Shown here piece after piece: positions 42,039 through 53,086 of a DNA stretch of 64,000 bases; position 1 is the first letter of the stretch; the number at the start of each line of letters is the position of its first letter. Source of the stretch: Brachyhypopomus gauderio (Eukaryota > Chordata > Actinopteri > Gymnotiformes > Hypopomidae). The stretch is taken from NCBI RefSeq assembly GCF_052324685.1, contig NC_135212.1, positions 3,666,705-3,730,704 of the forward strand, read 5' to 3'. The position numbers and the translations under genes were made by a program. Below the pieces are notes generated by a model. That model saw only the letters and a list, made by a program, of their open reading frames with translations, was not told the origin of the DNA and made no database searches.

Positions 42039-42148
42039 TGTGCTGTCCTGTCTCGACGCCTTGTCAAAGTAGACAGCCAGATAACTCCTCTCCCAAATAA
42101 AACACGAACACAATTCTCAGTTGACCTTTTATGAAATTGGGAATAGGG
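42039..42148 (-). repeat. Truncated 5' LTR of the BEL/Pao element
   Basis: Near-identical to 33683-33792 and then diverges abruptly into the acidic-repeat ORF sequence. The 5' half of this LTR was therefore deleted or replaced. Confidence 0.8.
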
Positions 42149-43415
42149 CTCAGGAGTGCCCGGACCCCGAGATGGCGGAAATGCTCCGCGAGGGCGCGGT
42201 GAGGATATGGAGACATCTACACCCCTCTCCTTCCCGCGCCCTCTCACCTCTGAACCCGGAGACCCCGGAGAACGAATTCGGGGAGTCCAAAGAGGAGGAT
42301 GAGGACTACCCGCCGTCCGTATGTACCGCTACCACCGTAGACTACGGTAGGGAGGAGGAGGACGAGGAAGAACGCTACCCTCCGTCTGTGTGTACCGCTC
42401 CCACTGTGGATTACGGTGGGGAAGAGGAGGAGGACGAGGAAGAGGATTACCCTCCGTCCGTATGCTCTGACCCCACTGTAGACTACGGTGAGGAGGAGGA
42501 AGAGGAAGACTACCCCCCCTCTGTATGCTCCGCCCCCGCCCGAATTCTACGGTGGGGGCGAAGAAGAAAAATATCCGCCGTCCGTGCGCTCGGGTATTTT
42601 CGAGTGCACGGATAGCGAGCTCTGTACAGAGGATGAGGGGAGTTCGCCCCCTTCTGAGCGCTCCCCCTTACCGCTCCGAGTGGTGCGCGATGGACTGCTC
42701 CCAGGGTGGGAGCCCAGCCGTGCCCATGAGCTGGAGCCTGGGCAGTGAGGAGGAAGAGGAGATGGAAGTTGCAGACAGCTCTCCCACTGCCAGGCTAGGA
42801 AGGCTCACACTCGGAGGGAGGGAGGAGCCCCAGCGGGCTCCGCCAAGAGGAACGAGAGAACGTGGGCGAAATCGTCCTGCGGCATGCCCCTCGGGGGCTA
42901 CTGGTGAAACCAGCCGCGTTGTATCTGACGCGTCCGCCAATCGCGCTGCACCCAGTGGAGGGTTTGCGGCGAGGGCGGGGAGAGGGCCGCCCACCGCAGC
43001 TCCTGCAGCTCCCGGGTTCTCCCCGCTAGCCGCTCTCCTCCTGGCGCAAATCCTGGCGCCCGTTACATGTGTGTCTATTCCTGTGTTCGTATGTCTTCCC
43101 GTATGTGTGCCAAACCCCCTTTTCCCTTTTATTCCTCTATGTGTAAATGTCCCTGTTTGTGTGTTGTACAGGTCCCAGTGTGTTTGTCTAACGTGTTTTC
43201 CCCGGTCTTCCCAGGGAGGGTGTTCTAGGCAGTTTGTGGCGGACTCTCCCAGGCGCAGGACTGAGCGCGTCGGATCCGCCCATCGACGTGGGTTCGGGGC
43301 ACTCGGTCCTGTTGGCACCCCGGGATGGGTAGTGCCCTTGGTGGGGGAGTCTGTTACGTTGAGGACTCCGGCCCCTCCCTTTTGGGCGTGTGTTTACGTC
43401 GTATACGTCTCCTAG
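42121..43415 (+). pseudogene. Acidic tandem-repeat ORF, probable retroelement-derived
   Basis: The reading frame from about 42172 (EMAEMLREGAVRIWRHLHPS) runs into at least four repeats of about 60 bp (42290-42545) encoding YPPSVC, TVDYGG and long Glu/Asp runs. It then shifts frame near 42545 and continues as EEEKYPPSVRSGIFECTD and, in a third frame, SWSLGSEEEEEMEVADSSP and an Arg/Pro/Ala-rich part. A hydrophobic, valine/cysteine-rich end (PVTCVSIPVFVCLPVCVP) precedes an LTR-like tail. It is not homologous in any way I recognise to the neighbouring pol genes. The C-terminal half may be translated LTR-like text rather than protein. Three frames imply decay. Confidence 0.5.
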
Positions 43416-43640
43416 TCTGCGTCTGTGGATCTCCGTGGGTGCGGTTATGTCTTGTGATCATCCGTCTCACCTGTGGCTCGTCTCGTAATCACATGGGACT
43501 TATGTGGTTTGTCTACTTAATGTGCGTTCGCACAGTGTCATGCGTTGTCTCGTCGTTGTCTGAGTCTGCACGTGTGTGCGTGTTGTTCTTCGTGCGCTTA
43601 CTGCGCTATTTGTAAAGAAAATAAAAGTGACCGTGTGCTA
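43352..43640 (+). repeat. LTR-like block, relative of the solo LTR at 50.76 kb
   Basis: Begins TGTTACGTTGAGGACTCCGG and shares TGTTACG, CCCCGG-like, GTGGGCGTG-like and ACTTAATGTGCGTTCGC phrases, in order, with the minus strand of 50761-51100. AAAATAAAAGTGACC near 43617 supplies a polyadenylation signal. Its 3' end is unclear. Confidence 0.6.
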
Positions 43641-44099
43641 AAGCCGAGGATTTGCTATTGACCATTTGCTATTTTATCTGAATAAGCGCGAGTGGCTGCC
43701 AGCTTTTCGGAAGTATGCAAATACCAATTAATATTGATACTAATCAATCGCCATTACTCATCATTCTCATGTAATAAAGTCCCTGTGTTATCTTGACGTT
43801 ACTACGTGCTTACGTACTACCCATGCTGCCTCTCCTTTAACAACGCGCTCAACACTGAACGTAGCGGGAGTTACAGCGGACCATGCAGAGAAAGGGTGGG
43901 GCCACTTTCGTCCTAAATCCTGTTTGGTTCAGTCCACTGTCTATATCGAAGATGGGCCAATGGGCCGCCCCCCTCTAAATTGTGGGCCGGTCTCTTAGAA
44001 AAAAGGGAAAAAAATCCATCGGCCCCTGAGGACTGTCGGCCCACCAGGCAAATGCCCGGTACGCCAGATTACCAGTCCAGCCTTTGTGACTGGTTAAAT

Positions 44100-44244
44100 A
44101 ATTCTGTCATAAATAAATCCTTCCTTTTGCGGCATGTGTCTACGTAGTCCGTGTCCGTGTATGTACATGTGGTTGTGTGTGTGTTCACTCGTGTCATTAG
44201 TCTAACATGTTTCACACGGTGCTTGTTAGTTAAAGTGTATAAAG

Positions 44245-44285
<41 letters not shown>

Positions 44286-44400
44286 GGTCTTGAGCTCGTC
44301 TTTGTCAGAGTCATACGCCTATATGTGTCTATGTTCGATGTGCGCTGACTGCACTTTTCACAAAAATAAACATTATGTGTGTATCTTCGCTTTGCAGTGT
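44100..44400 (+). repeat. LTR-like relic with TG microsatellite
   Basis: GT-rich text with a TG array at about 44247-44283 and AAAAATAAACATT near 44362, resembling a decayed copy of the same LTR superfamily as 43352-43640. Assignment is weak. Confidence 0.4.
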
Positions 44401-44498
44401 GGTTGAAATTCTAAAACTCTTAAATGGTGAGCACAATAAGAGTCAGAAGCAGTTGGGTTAAGATAATAGAGTACAAGTATGGATTAATTAAGCAAGTA

Positions 44499-45167
44499 CA
44501 GTGGTACCTCGAGATACGAGTTTAATCTGTTCCAGACCCGTGCTCGTATCTCAAACTGCTCGGTTCTCGAAGCAATTTAACAATGTAAAGTATTGTAATT
44601 GGTTCCGGTCCTTAAAAAAGTCACAAAACTAGCGTAAATGTGGAAAAAAAGACATGTTCTTTATTAATAAAGGCACACGCAACATGTATAATTAAACAAT
44701 AAAATAAATGTAGGAGAAATAGTTACTACAGTACTACAAAAAACGTTTGTAGTATTGAAATACTGTACTGTATACACCGTACGTACTGTTACTCGTTGCA
44801 AAGCACACGTGCGAATGGCTGTGATGACCGGGTACAGGAGTCGACCTTACCAACACCTCAAGAATTAAAAAAACGCTATTGGCTGCTAGAACGCGCTAAA
44901 TGACGTCATCTCCGCACATACAGGTATGTTTGTGTTTTTGAACCTAAGGTTGTGGGGGAGGGAGAAAAAGAAAAGCGTTTGAGTGTGTCTTTGAGCTGAT
45001 TAATGATTTCTTTTTTTCCATAGGCCTATAGTACTGTACTGCCACCTAGTGGTTCATGCTCGTATCTCGAGCATGCACTCGGGTGTCGAACAGAAATTTT
45101 TCTCGTCTGGGTGCTCGTATCTTGGATTGCTCGTATATAGAGCAGCTCGTATCTCGAGGTACCACTG
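44499..45167. mobile_element. 669-bp Tigger/pogo-like MITE
   Basis: Near-perfect inverted ends CAGTGGTACCTCGAGATACG and (complement) CAGTGGTACCTCGAGATACG, with TA target duplication (44497-44498, 45168-45169). Subterminal CTCGTATCT motifs are repeated inside both ends. No transposase frame. It is inserted exactly between two tandem copies of an AT-rich 19-mer. Confidence 0.88.
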
Positions 45168-46007
45168 TATGGATTAATTAAGCAATTAAGCATGGATTAG
45201 TTCCAGAGACCCCTGTTACAAACGCACAAGGCGTCTGCCACAGAGAGCCTAGAGACCCCTCTCCAAGAGACCCCTGTTACAAACGCACAAGGCGTCTGTA
45301 AAAGAGAGCTAATTCCCCTCTCCGAACTCTCATCTTTTATACTTTAATCATAAGCGCACACGGTGTCCACGAGGTGAACATGAGGTGATTAACCTCTGCA
45401 GAACTGCAGCAGGATCCCGTATGTGCGAGCCTGCTGCGTCACCCTCAGGAGGCCCAGGAGGAGTCTATTGCGGAGCACTTCAAGCAAACCGCACAGAGGG
45501 TGTGGAGAGAGACACACCGCTCCCCGACCAGAGCGAAAAGTACCCGGATGGCTTACTGATCACGAGCCATTTTGAAGTGTGCGACTGCAGACTGTCCTAT
45601 CCGATGATTCAACTTTAGCTATGACATATGACAAATATAACATATGACATAGGTAAAATGGCGGACATAGTATGTCCGAGGTTGTCAGCATACTGCCCAA
45701 TCGTCTACTGAAAGAACTTACTGCTTTGAGCAGAACGTACTGCACTGAAATCTAGTGCATACTGCTTAAGTACGGCATTTCGGATTGAGCCAATATATTA
45801 TTATTGCTCAGCACCAACATATTACCAACTTTAACAGCAGTCCTCCTTTTTTTTGCACTGATCATTCTTTAGGTTGTTATCGGTAGGTAGGAGTGTGGCT
45901 ATCTGACATGTTTATCTGGCAATCTAATGTTGAGCTTTAGCACCCACAGGGTGCTCTGAGCACCCGTAAAGCTCTGATGCTAGGATCGCCCCAGAAAAGC
46001 TTTAATT
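45168..46007. other. Repeat-rich spacer before the Tc1 element
   Basis: Contains a local duplication of GAGACCCCTGTTACAAACGC (copies at about 45208 and 45269). It also has a fragment ending GGCATTTCGGATTGAGCCAA (about 45510-45795) that resembles the terminus of another TACT-rich MITE related in style to 38501-38847. No gene seen. Confidence 0.4.
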
Positions 46008-46009
46008 TA

Positions 46010-47532
46010 CACTACCATTCAAAAGTTTGGGGTCACCTAGACAATTTTGTGTTTTCCCTGAAATCTCATACTTTTATTTATCAAATGAGTTGCAAAATGG
46101 ATAGAAATATAGTCCAGACATTGACAAGGTAGAAATAATGTTTTTGTTTTTTTTTTTTTAATAATTTTCTACTTTCTACAATTACAGCATTGCAGACCTT
46201 TGGCATTCTAGCTGTTAATTTGCTGAGGTAATCTGGAAAAATTTCACCCCATGCTTCCAGAAGCCGCTCCCACAAGTTTGATTGGGTTGATGGGTACTTT
46301 TTTCGTACCATACGGTCAAGCTGCTCCCACAACAGCTCAATGGGGTTGAGATCTGGTGACTGCGCTGGCCACTCCATTACCGATAAAACACCAGCTGCCT
46401 GCTTCTTCTCTAAATAGTTTGTGCATAATTTGGAGGTGTGCTTTGGGTCATTGTCCTGTTGCAGGATGAAATTGGCTCCAATCAAGCGCTGTCCACAGGG
46501 TATGGCATGGTGTTGCAAAATGGAGTGATAGCCTTCCTTATTCAAAATCCCTTTTACCTTGTACAAATCTCCCACTTTACCAGCACCAAAGCAACCCCAG
46601 ACCATCACATTACCTCCACCATGTTTGACAGATGGTGTCAGGCACTCTTCCAGCATCTTTTCAGTTGTTCTGCGTCTCACAAATGTTCGTCTGTTTGATC
46701 CAAACACCTCAAACTTTGATTCGTCTGTCCATAACACTTTTTTATGTTTTTTCTTTTTTTTTTAGGCTTTTTCTTTGCCACTCTGCCCTGAAGGCCAGCA
46801 TCCCGGAGTCGCCTCTTCACTGTAGACGTTGACACTGGCGTTTTGCGGGTACTATTTAATGAAGCTGCCAGTTGAGGACCTGTGAGGCGTCGATTTCTCA
46901 AACTGGAGACTCTAATGTACTTGTCTTCTTGCTCAGTTGTGCAGCGGGGCCTTCCACTTCTCCTTTCACTCTGGTTAGAGCCTGTCTGTGCTCTCCTCTG
47001 AAGGGAGTAGTACACCCCATTGTAGGAAATCTTCAGTTTCTTGGCAGTGTCTCGCATGGAATAGCCTTAATTTCTCAGAACAAGAATAGACTGTCGAGTT
47101 TCAATTGAAAGTTGTATTTTTCTGGCCATTTTGTGAGTTTAATCAAACCAACAATTGTAATGCTCCAGATTCTCAACTAGCTTAAAAGAAGGTCAGTATT
47201 ATAGCTTCTCTAATCAGCAAAACTGTTTTCAGCTGTGCTAACCTACTTGCATAAGGGTTTTCAAAATATCCAATAGCCTCCTTACACAGTTAGCAAACAC
47301 AATGTACCATTAGAACACTGGAGTGATGGTTGTTGGAAATGGGTCTCCATACATCTATGTAGATATTGCATTAAAAACCAGACGTTTACAGCTAGAATAG
47401 TCATTTACCACATTAATAGAGTATAGAGTGTATTTTTGATGCATTTAATGTTAGCTAAATTGAAAAAAAAAACTGCTTTTCTTTCAAAAATAAGAACATT
47501 TCTAAGTGACCACAAACTTTTGAACGGTGGTG
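46010..47532 (-). mobile_element. Tc1-like DNA transposon, full length
   Basis: Inverted ends CACTACCATTCAAAAGTTTG and (complement) CACCACCGTTCAAAAGTTTG, both continuing GGTCAC, flanked by TA (46008-46009 and 47533-47534). The 1523-bp size is normal for Tc1. It encodes a transposase on the minus strand with one stop and one frameshift, so it is recently dead. Confidence 0.93.
46081..47129 (-). pseudogene. Tc1 transposase, one stop and one frameshift
   Basis: Start MARKIQLSIE at 47129. A TAA interrupts at about codon 22, just before GYSMRDTAKKLKIS. The paired-like DNA-binding domain includes LTGPQLAASLN and VSTSTVKRRLRDAGL. A frameshift lies within the A/T homopolymers near 46740-46765. The catalytic part carries LWTDESKFEVFG (first Asp), ILQQDNDPKHTS (second Asp) and SPDLNPIELLW (Glu), the DD34E pattern. 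The lysine-rich run KKKKQKHYF near the end may reflect homopolymer change at the C terminus. Confidence 0.92.
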
Positions 47533-48460
47533 TACATACACATATACAGGTGTGCTGGGTTACTTGAGATTAAACTAGTTGATTTGAAAGGTGTATTTTT
47601 AGCTTCTACATGTTTGTATCAATCATTTTAATAATTGAAATGCTTAATAAAATTATTTATGTCTCATGTAACTACAATGTTAAACATACATGTTGTGAAA
47701 TTGTTGCGACATTTACGTTAAATCATGAAGCGTAAAAAATGTCATATGCCCTCTTATCACAACAATAAACAATATGAATTAGCTGCTCAATTGCATCAAT
47801 ATTCAGAACATAGTCTGGATTCTTATTGGTTAATAATGATGGGAAAATTCTATTTTAGTTTGCTTACTACTTTTAGTATTGATAGTAGCGTAATTAGTGC
47901 TAATTCCCTTCCTTTAAGTTGTTTCAAATTTAGTCAAGCTGCCAAGTAGCCATAAAGGTAGCCAGAACTAACGAACTAAGGCACAGTAATGCTAGCCAGA
48001 TTCATCCTTCATGACATAATCATTACGATAACACAAAAATGAACTTCAGATATTATCATATATCTATCATATATTATTGTTGCTTACAAACATCTTTCTT
48101 CCATCTGCTTCCACGACATACCATTATTTGAAAATTGCGTTACATCCCGAGCTGCTAGGTGGCGCATGTCTAAAACTACGGCATGTCTAGAACTGCAGGT
48201 CTAAAACTGCAGGTCTAGAACTGTGGTTGGCTCTCCAACTGTGCAATTGGATGCATCTCGTTTCAACTCCACCCCCCAGTTAGTGTTTTTTTTTTCTCAT
48301 TTTTAATAAATATTCATACTATTGCATTTGTGTCACACCTACCTTGGATAAATGGTACAAATATACTGTATGTTTCCTTGTTTTCATTTACAATAGTAGG
48401 ACGTTTTAAAAGTTGCAAAGTAGTCTTTAGAAAATTTTAACACAACTGCTATGAAGTAGT
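47533..48460. other. AT-rich spacer, nothing recognised
   Basis: No gene or defined element. One small block near 48160-48235 repeats TCTAGAACTGCAGGTCTAAA-like text two to three times. Confidence 0.4.
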
Positions 48461-48468
48461 GTCTATAC

Positions 48469-48601
48469 CAGGGGTCACCAACGTGGTGCCCGCGGGCACC
48501 ATGTCGCCCGCGAGGACTTCACGAGTCGCCCGCGGGCTTGTTTTAAAAATAGCTCACTATAGTGAAGTAGCTCCCAGTTTCAAAAAGGTTGGTGACCCCT
48601 G
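48469..48601. mobile_element. 133-bp hAT MITE with perfect 8-bp duplication
   Basis: Ends CAGGGGTCACCAACGTGG and (complement) CAGGGGTCACCAACCTTT; 8-bp target duplication GTCTATAC at 48461-48468 and 48602-48609. The core has the GCCCGCGGGC palindrome twice. Confidence 0.93.
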
Positions 48602-48808
48602 GTCTATACTTACTGAACTCTGGGACCAATAGCGATCAAAAGAACCTTCCTTGGATGCTCAGGTGAGCCACAGAACGAATGGCGTTGCAGTTGTTAGCGT
48701 TTTATGTTACCTCTCCACCCAATCTGAAGACTATCTGTGGTTAGCAATTCATGTTTCATTGGGGTAGAAATGCATGGTCCTATAAGGTTTCTCTCACACG
48801 GGTTTCAT

Positions 48809-49107
48809 TAGGGTGACCATATTTTCATTTGGCAAAACCAGGACACCTTGGAGGGGCGGTGTGCGGCACATATACTGTGGCATGCACTCACTTAACATAG
48901 GCCCACGCAATCTTACAATATGATATTTGCAGTTGGTTTATTACAAATGCTTTTCAGTAAAAGTCAACAACTAAAACTCCAATAACAAATGATAGTCCAA
49001 GGAAGGTAATTAAAAAATTTTCCTCACTTAAAAAAAAAACCGGGACGCCAGGTAACGAACGTGAAATATGGACATGTCCCGGGAAATATGGAGGTTTGGT
49101 CACCCTA
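48809..49107. mobile_element. 299-bp MITE with TAGGGTGACCA termini
   Basis: Ends TAGGGTGACCATATTTTC and (complement) TAGGGTGACCAAACCTCC. GTTTCAT is duplicated at 48802-48808 and 49108-49114. A 7-bp exact match suggests hAT with one base changed or uncertain edge placement. Confidence 0.8.
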
Positions 49108-49759
49108 GTTTCATGTAAATTATTTTGGCCATACATTCATGATTACTTTGACTTCATAAAGTCATAAATTCATGAGTTTCTAAAGGCATTAAACTGAATT
49201 ACATGAATGTAATGTAAGCTAAAGCAATGACAAAAACATGGACAATGTGGCTAATGTGCACCTACCTCTTTAAATAATGTGTTGCTTAAAACTTTTACTT
49301 TTTATGGTTTAATATAATGTGGTGGATGTAGGGAATCTCGCTCTCCTCAGCATTTGTGTCCGCTTCCTCGCTAAGCAGCATATGCTGCGTTACACATGAA
49401 TGCAGAGGAAATACGGCCCCAAATATCTTTATTCTGCACATGGTCCAAGAGGCTCAAACAGTGATTACCCTTCATTTATATTATATTATATTTACATTAT
49501 ATTATATTTTTGTGAATAATATTAGTCCATGGGCCATGAACAAAGTAATGCATTCTGAGTAATCAATTTCAACACATTTGTAGTGTACTTGTGTACTGGC
49601 GTTTTTTTCTTGTAGCTTTGACAGTGACAGAAGAGAGAGAAAATACATCGTCAAAAGACATCTGTAGCTACAATGTATCTGTATGTTGATCGTTCTCACC
49701 TGTGGCTCATCTCGACATCACTTGGGTCTCGTTTAGTTCTTCTTGCGCAGTGTCCCATG

Positions 49760-50112
49760 CATGGACGTAATTTTGATTTCATAGGTGGGGGGGCACAAAT
49801 GGTGGTGCTGGTGTGTTCCAGATCACTGACGGGGGGTGGCGAACGAAAAGTGTTGAAGGGGGGGTGCGGAGAACATAAAGTGTTACCAGAGCAGAGCTTG
49901 GAGCGGTCGATTTATGCATGGTCCTAGCGCTAGATTCGTCGCTATTTAAATTTTTGTTTTTTAACCGTTAGAAAGTGGGAGGGACGACGACATGGATTCG
50001 TCGCTATTTAAATATTTGGTTTTAACTGTAAAAACTGGGGGGACCAAAACCGGCTTTTGAAAAGGTGGGAGGGACATGTCGTTGTCCCCCTCCAAATTAC
50101 GTCCGTGGTACC
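49760..50112 (-). repeat. Interspersed repeat related to 29.46 kb, partly duplicated
   Basis: Contains on the minus strand GACGTAATTTGGAGGGGG, AAAAGCCGGTTTTGGTCC and TTTAAATAGCGACGAATC, the last twice (49.94 and 50.00 kb), plus GCGCTAGGACCATGCA. It ends at GACGTAATTTTG near 49764. A G-rich unit pair lies at 49826-49885. Non-coding. Confidence 0.65.
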
Positions 50113-50153
50113 ATGCTCGTATTTGTCGATGCCGATGCCATATGTGTGTACAG

Positions 50154-50478
50154 CAGGGGTGCTCATTACGTCGATAAGGAAGGAAGTGTCGGTCGATCGC
50201 GAAGGAATGTGCGTAGATCGCGTCACATAAAATAGTAGTAGATGAATCGCACATCTGCACTGACGGTTGTATTTTGATTGACATTCACGGTAGCCAATCT
50301 GCAATCCACTCAACAAATTACGTTCGCCACCCAACCCCCCCCCCCCCGCTCAACATATTACGTTTGCCAACCCCCCCCCCCCCCGCTCAACAAATTACGT
50401 TCGCCGCCACCCCGGTAGATCTTTCTGACTTGGTCATCTTATAAGTAGCTCGCAAGCTGAAAACTGTGGGCACCCCTG
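50154..50478. mobile_element. 325-bp hAT MITE with internal C-rich minisatellite
   Basis: Ends CAGGGGTGCTCA and (complement) CAGGGGTGCCCA; 8-bp target duplication GTGTACAG at 50146-50153 and 50479-50486. Between about 50287 and 50410 it holds about 2.6 copies of CTCAACAAATTACGTTCGCC followed by C runs of 13-16. Confidence 0.92.
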
Positions 50479-50760
50479 GTGTACAGTATATGTTAATGTG
50501 CGCTGCCTGCGATATATCTCACTTTAATAAACGTGAGTATATACGCAACTGCCTCGTCACTCCGCCTGTGCATCGTCGTTACAGTAGCAAGACATGAAAA
50601 TTTTATTTTTATGCCACTTTGAGAATTGAGAATCGTACAAAGGTAAAAAGAAATACAATTCAAGGATTTATTATTTTTTTATTTCAAGTAGGGGTAAATA
50701 AATGCAGTAGCTACTTAAATTACAGCCTGGTTTTCGCACAATTAAAGTTGAAGCTGTAGG

Positions 50761-51100
50761 TGTAACGCTGGGAGGAGGCAGGAACGACGAGCAGGTGCGA
50801 CAACACAACGTTTATTTATACAGACGATAGTGAAAGTGCGGTGCAAACAGCGCAAGCACTTGGACATAGAACACTCACTAAGCACGAGCATTAGACAAAG
50901 ACGAGCACAAGACATTGCGCGAACGCACATTAAATAGGTGATTAAAACATACCCTCGTGATCTCGAGAAAAGGTACAGGTGCGACTACGAACACGCTCAA
51001 AAATGACCCACACCCACGGAACTACAAACATGGACATAACTGCATGCAGACAACGTAGCGGCACGCCCACAGGAAAGGGTCCGGGGCTGTCACCGTAACA
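50761..51100 (-). mobile_element. Solo LTR, 340 bp, 5-bp target duplication
   Basis: On the minus strand it reads TGTTACGGTGAC...CCAGCGTTACA with inverted TGTTAC/GTTACA ends. The duplication GTAGG lies at 50756-50760 and 51101-51105. An AATAAA is present 3' (minus strand, near 50813-50818). Size, TG...CA ends and 5-bp duplication define a solo LTR. Confidence 0.9.
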
Positions 51101-51105
51101 GTAGG

Positions 51106-51865
51106 TTACCTGACAAATTCTAGGTTCAGTTTTTCTTCACTCAGAAATCTGAATTTATCCAAAGCAACTATCCTTAGCTAGCATATATAGGTTTAATTCC
51201 AAAAACCCTTAACCAAAACTATCAGAACATCACATTAATGTTGAAGCCTAGAATGAGAGCTACAATATAACACTCTAAAATACAACACAATTCAAGAGCA
51301 ATCACTAAACAATTATAACTGCAAAAATGTAATGTTCTGTACCAATGCCTAAGTATAATTAAGGTGCTTTTCATAGAGCAATTCAAGTTGATATTTGAAG
51401 ATAGTGAGTCACTCCACTGTTTGGACTGTTTGGTCTTGATCCTGGTCTTCCATGAAACTTGAAATATTGTGGGTCAAGCCAGGCCATACTTAACAGTCAA
51501 ATAAAAAGGTAGCTCAGTAACTAAAAATTGGCATAATATTCAGAAGCTTCCTTCAAACCCACCATTGTCAACGTATCACTGTTGGGCCCTTGAGCAGTCC
51601 CTTAACCCTCAATTGTCTGATCTTGCTCAAAACTGTAAGTTGATTAGAATAAAAAGTGTCTGAAATGACTAATGACCTCTCAAAACAGATGACAAGACCT
51701 CTGTGAGGATCAGTTGCTCTGGGGATGTGTGATAACTTAGTCTTGCTTAACAATTTTAGACTTATTGTTCAATTAGCATCATTAACATATTGGCATCATT
51801 AATTATTCTTAAGTCATTGATTACCTTGACTAGAGCTCTGTTCCCTGTTTTGTGATAATTTTGGC
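51106..51865. other. Spacer downstream of the ApoL-like pseudogene
   Basis: AT-rich, no gene. A possible 3' UTR of the minus-strand ApoL-like gene would lie at its right end. Confidence 0.35.
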
Positions 51866-53086
51866 TTAACATTTGTTTGTGTGAAATGGCTGCTCTAGAA
51901 TCTTTTGACTTTTGCAAAATTTCCAAATTCCTTTACAAAGACACTTAAAGATCTTCTCCCATGCCTCCAATTCTGATCGCCACAGAGCTGATCTAGAGCG
52001 GATAAGATGAGAGGTTTCACTTTTCTTGCCTTTGGCCAGGCTAATGCTTTCTTTACAGATAAACAGGGCATCAACACCAATGAATAAGGCATTGAGACCA
52101 ATGAAACCAGCCCTGGCTGACTTTGACTGGGCCAGTGGTGCGCCCTTAGCCAGCTGCCCAATGTCAGGCAGGTCTGCAGTGAGATTAGGGATGCCGCGAG
52201 CTATTTTAGCCTCCTGAACCACAAGGACCTTCATGGCTGATGCCCCATCTACAACGGCATCAATACCTTTGGCTACTGCCTAGTTGTTAAGAGTTTTGCT
52301 CCAATAGCCATAGGGTTATGGTTACGGTTGGGGTTATGGTAATTTATTTGAGTTTGTAATTTATTTATTTGACCCTCTCTGTTATCTAATTCCTGCAAAC
52401 AATTTAGAACCTTCTGCACATCATCCATAAATCTCTTAAAGGTGTTGTTGGCCTTTTTCCCACGATGACTCTTTACTGCTATTTCAGTAATGCCTGTGAC
52501 TAAACTGTTAACCCCACTTGTGACCCCCAGTCCAACCCCTGTCAGTGTGAGGGCCAGGGACACTCCTGCAGTGACAGGGGCCAGAGCCAAGCCAACGATG
52601 GACAAGACACCTCCTGCAATGCCAACTGAACTGCCAGCCACAGTGGAGATGCTGAACCCCAGCTTCATCTTATCCAGCTGATTTGCATCCTCCTCTAATT
52701 CAGACAGGAACTGAAGCATTCTGGGGCCACACTGACTGAATAAGCCAATGAAGCGCAGGGCCTCACCACCAAAGAGGAACGTCATCCTGAATGATTCATC
52801 CATCCTGAAAAGGTCAGGAAAGAAAAAAATCAATGCACCACAAATGTTCAAAAGGTAAAAATGTTCATGCAAGAGAAGACGTGCGTTTACCTGATACTGA
52901 TTAGCTGTTTTAAGTGGACATACAAGTTACACACTGACTCCTCACTCGGGTTATAAAACTGCAGTGAAGGTTCCGAATTTTCCCAGCTGCAAAGTAATAT
53001 GTAACACAATCTGTCATTTCAATGTTCAGATATAAGCAAAGTAAAATGAATGTTTAATTACTAAAACAATAAAAAGATAATTAATC

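Larger units (their letters stand above)
33683..42148 (-). mobile_element. BEL/Pao LTR retrotransposon, dead, with nested insertions
   Basis: Order on the minus strand: partial 5' LTR (42039-42148), gag (from 41905), zinc knuckle, protease, RT (YVDD box), RNase H, integrase (to 34145), full 3' LTR (33683-33962). Two DNA transposons split the gag-pol junction. Coding damage is one frameshift and three in-frame stops. The internal order with integrase last, the DDQSN protease box and the YVDD RT are typical of BEL/Pao. A G-rich tract just before the 3' LTR (CAGACGGGGAG on the minus strand) is the likely second-strand primer. Confidence 0.9.
33412..44084. mobile_element. Inverted hAT-like termini bracketing a 10.7-kb nest
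   Basis: Left end CAGGGCTGGACTGGGACAAA; right end, read on the minus strand, AAAGGCTGGACTGGTAATCT followed by CCGGGCATTTGCC and GGGCCGAC. Both match the style of a common fish hAT terminus. They flank the BEL/Pao element and the acidic-repeat ORF. No 8-bp duplication was found, so this may be one element split by later insertions or two separate fragments. Confidence 0.45.

Noticed and set aside
42668-43318. 216-codon minus-strand frame
   Set aside because: It is the complement of the GC-rich acidic-repeat region; no family features and low-complexity composition.
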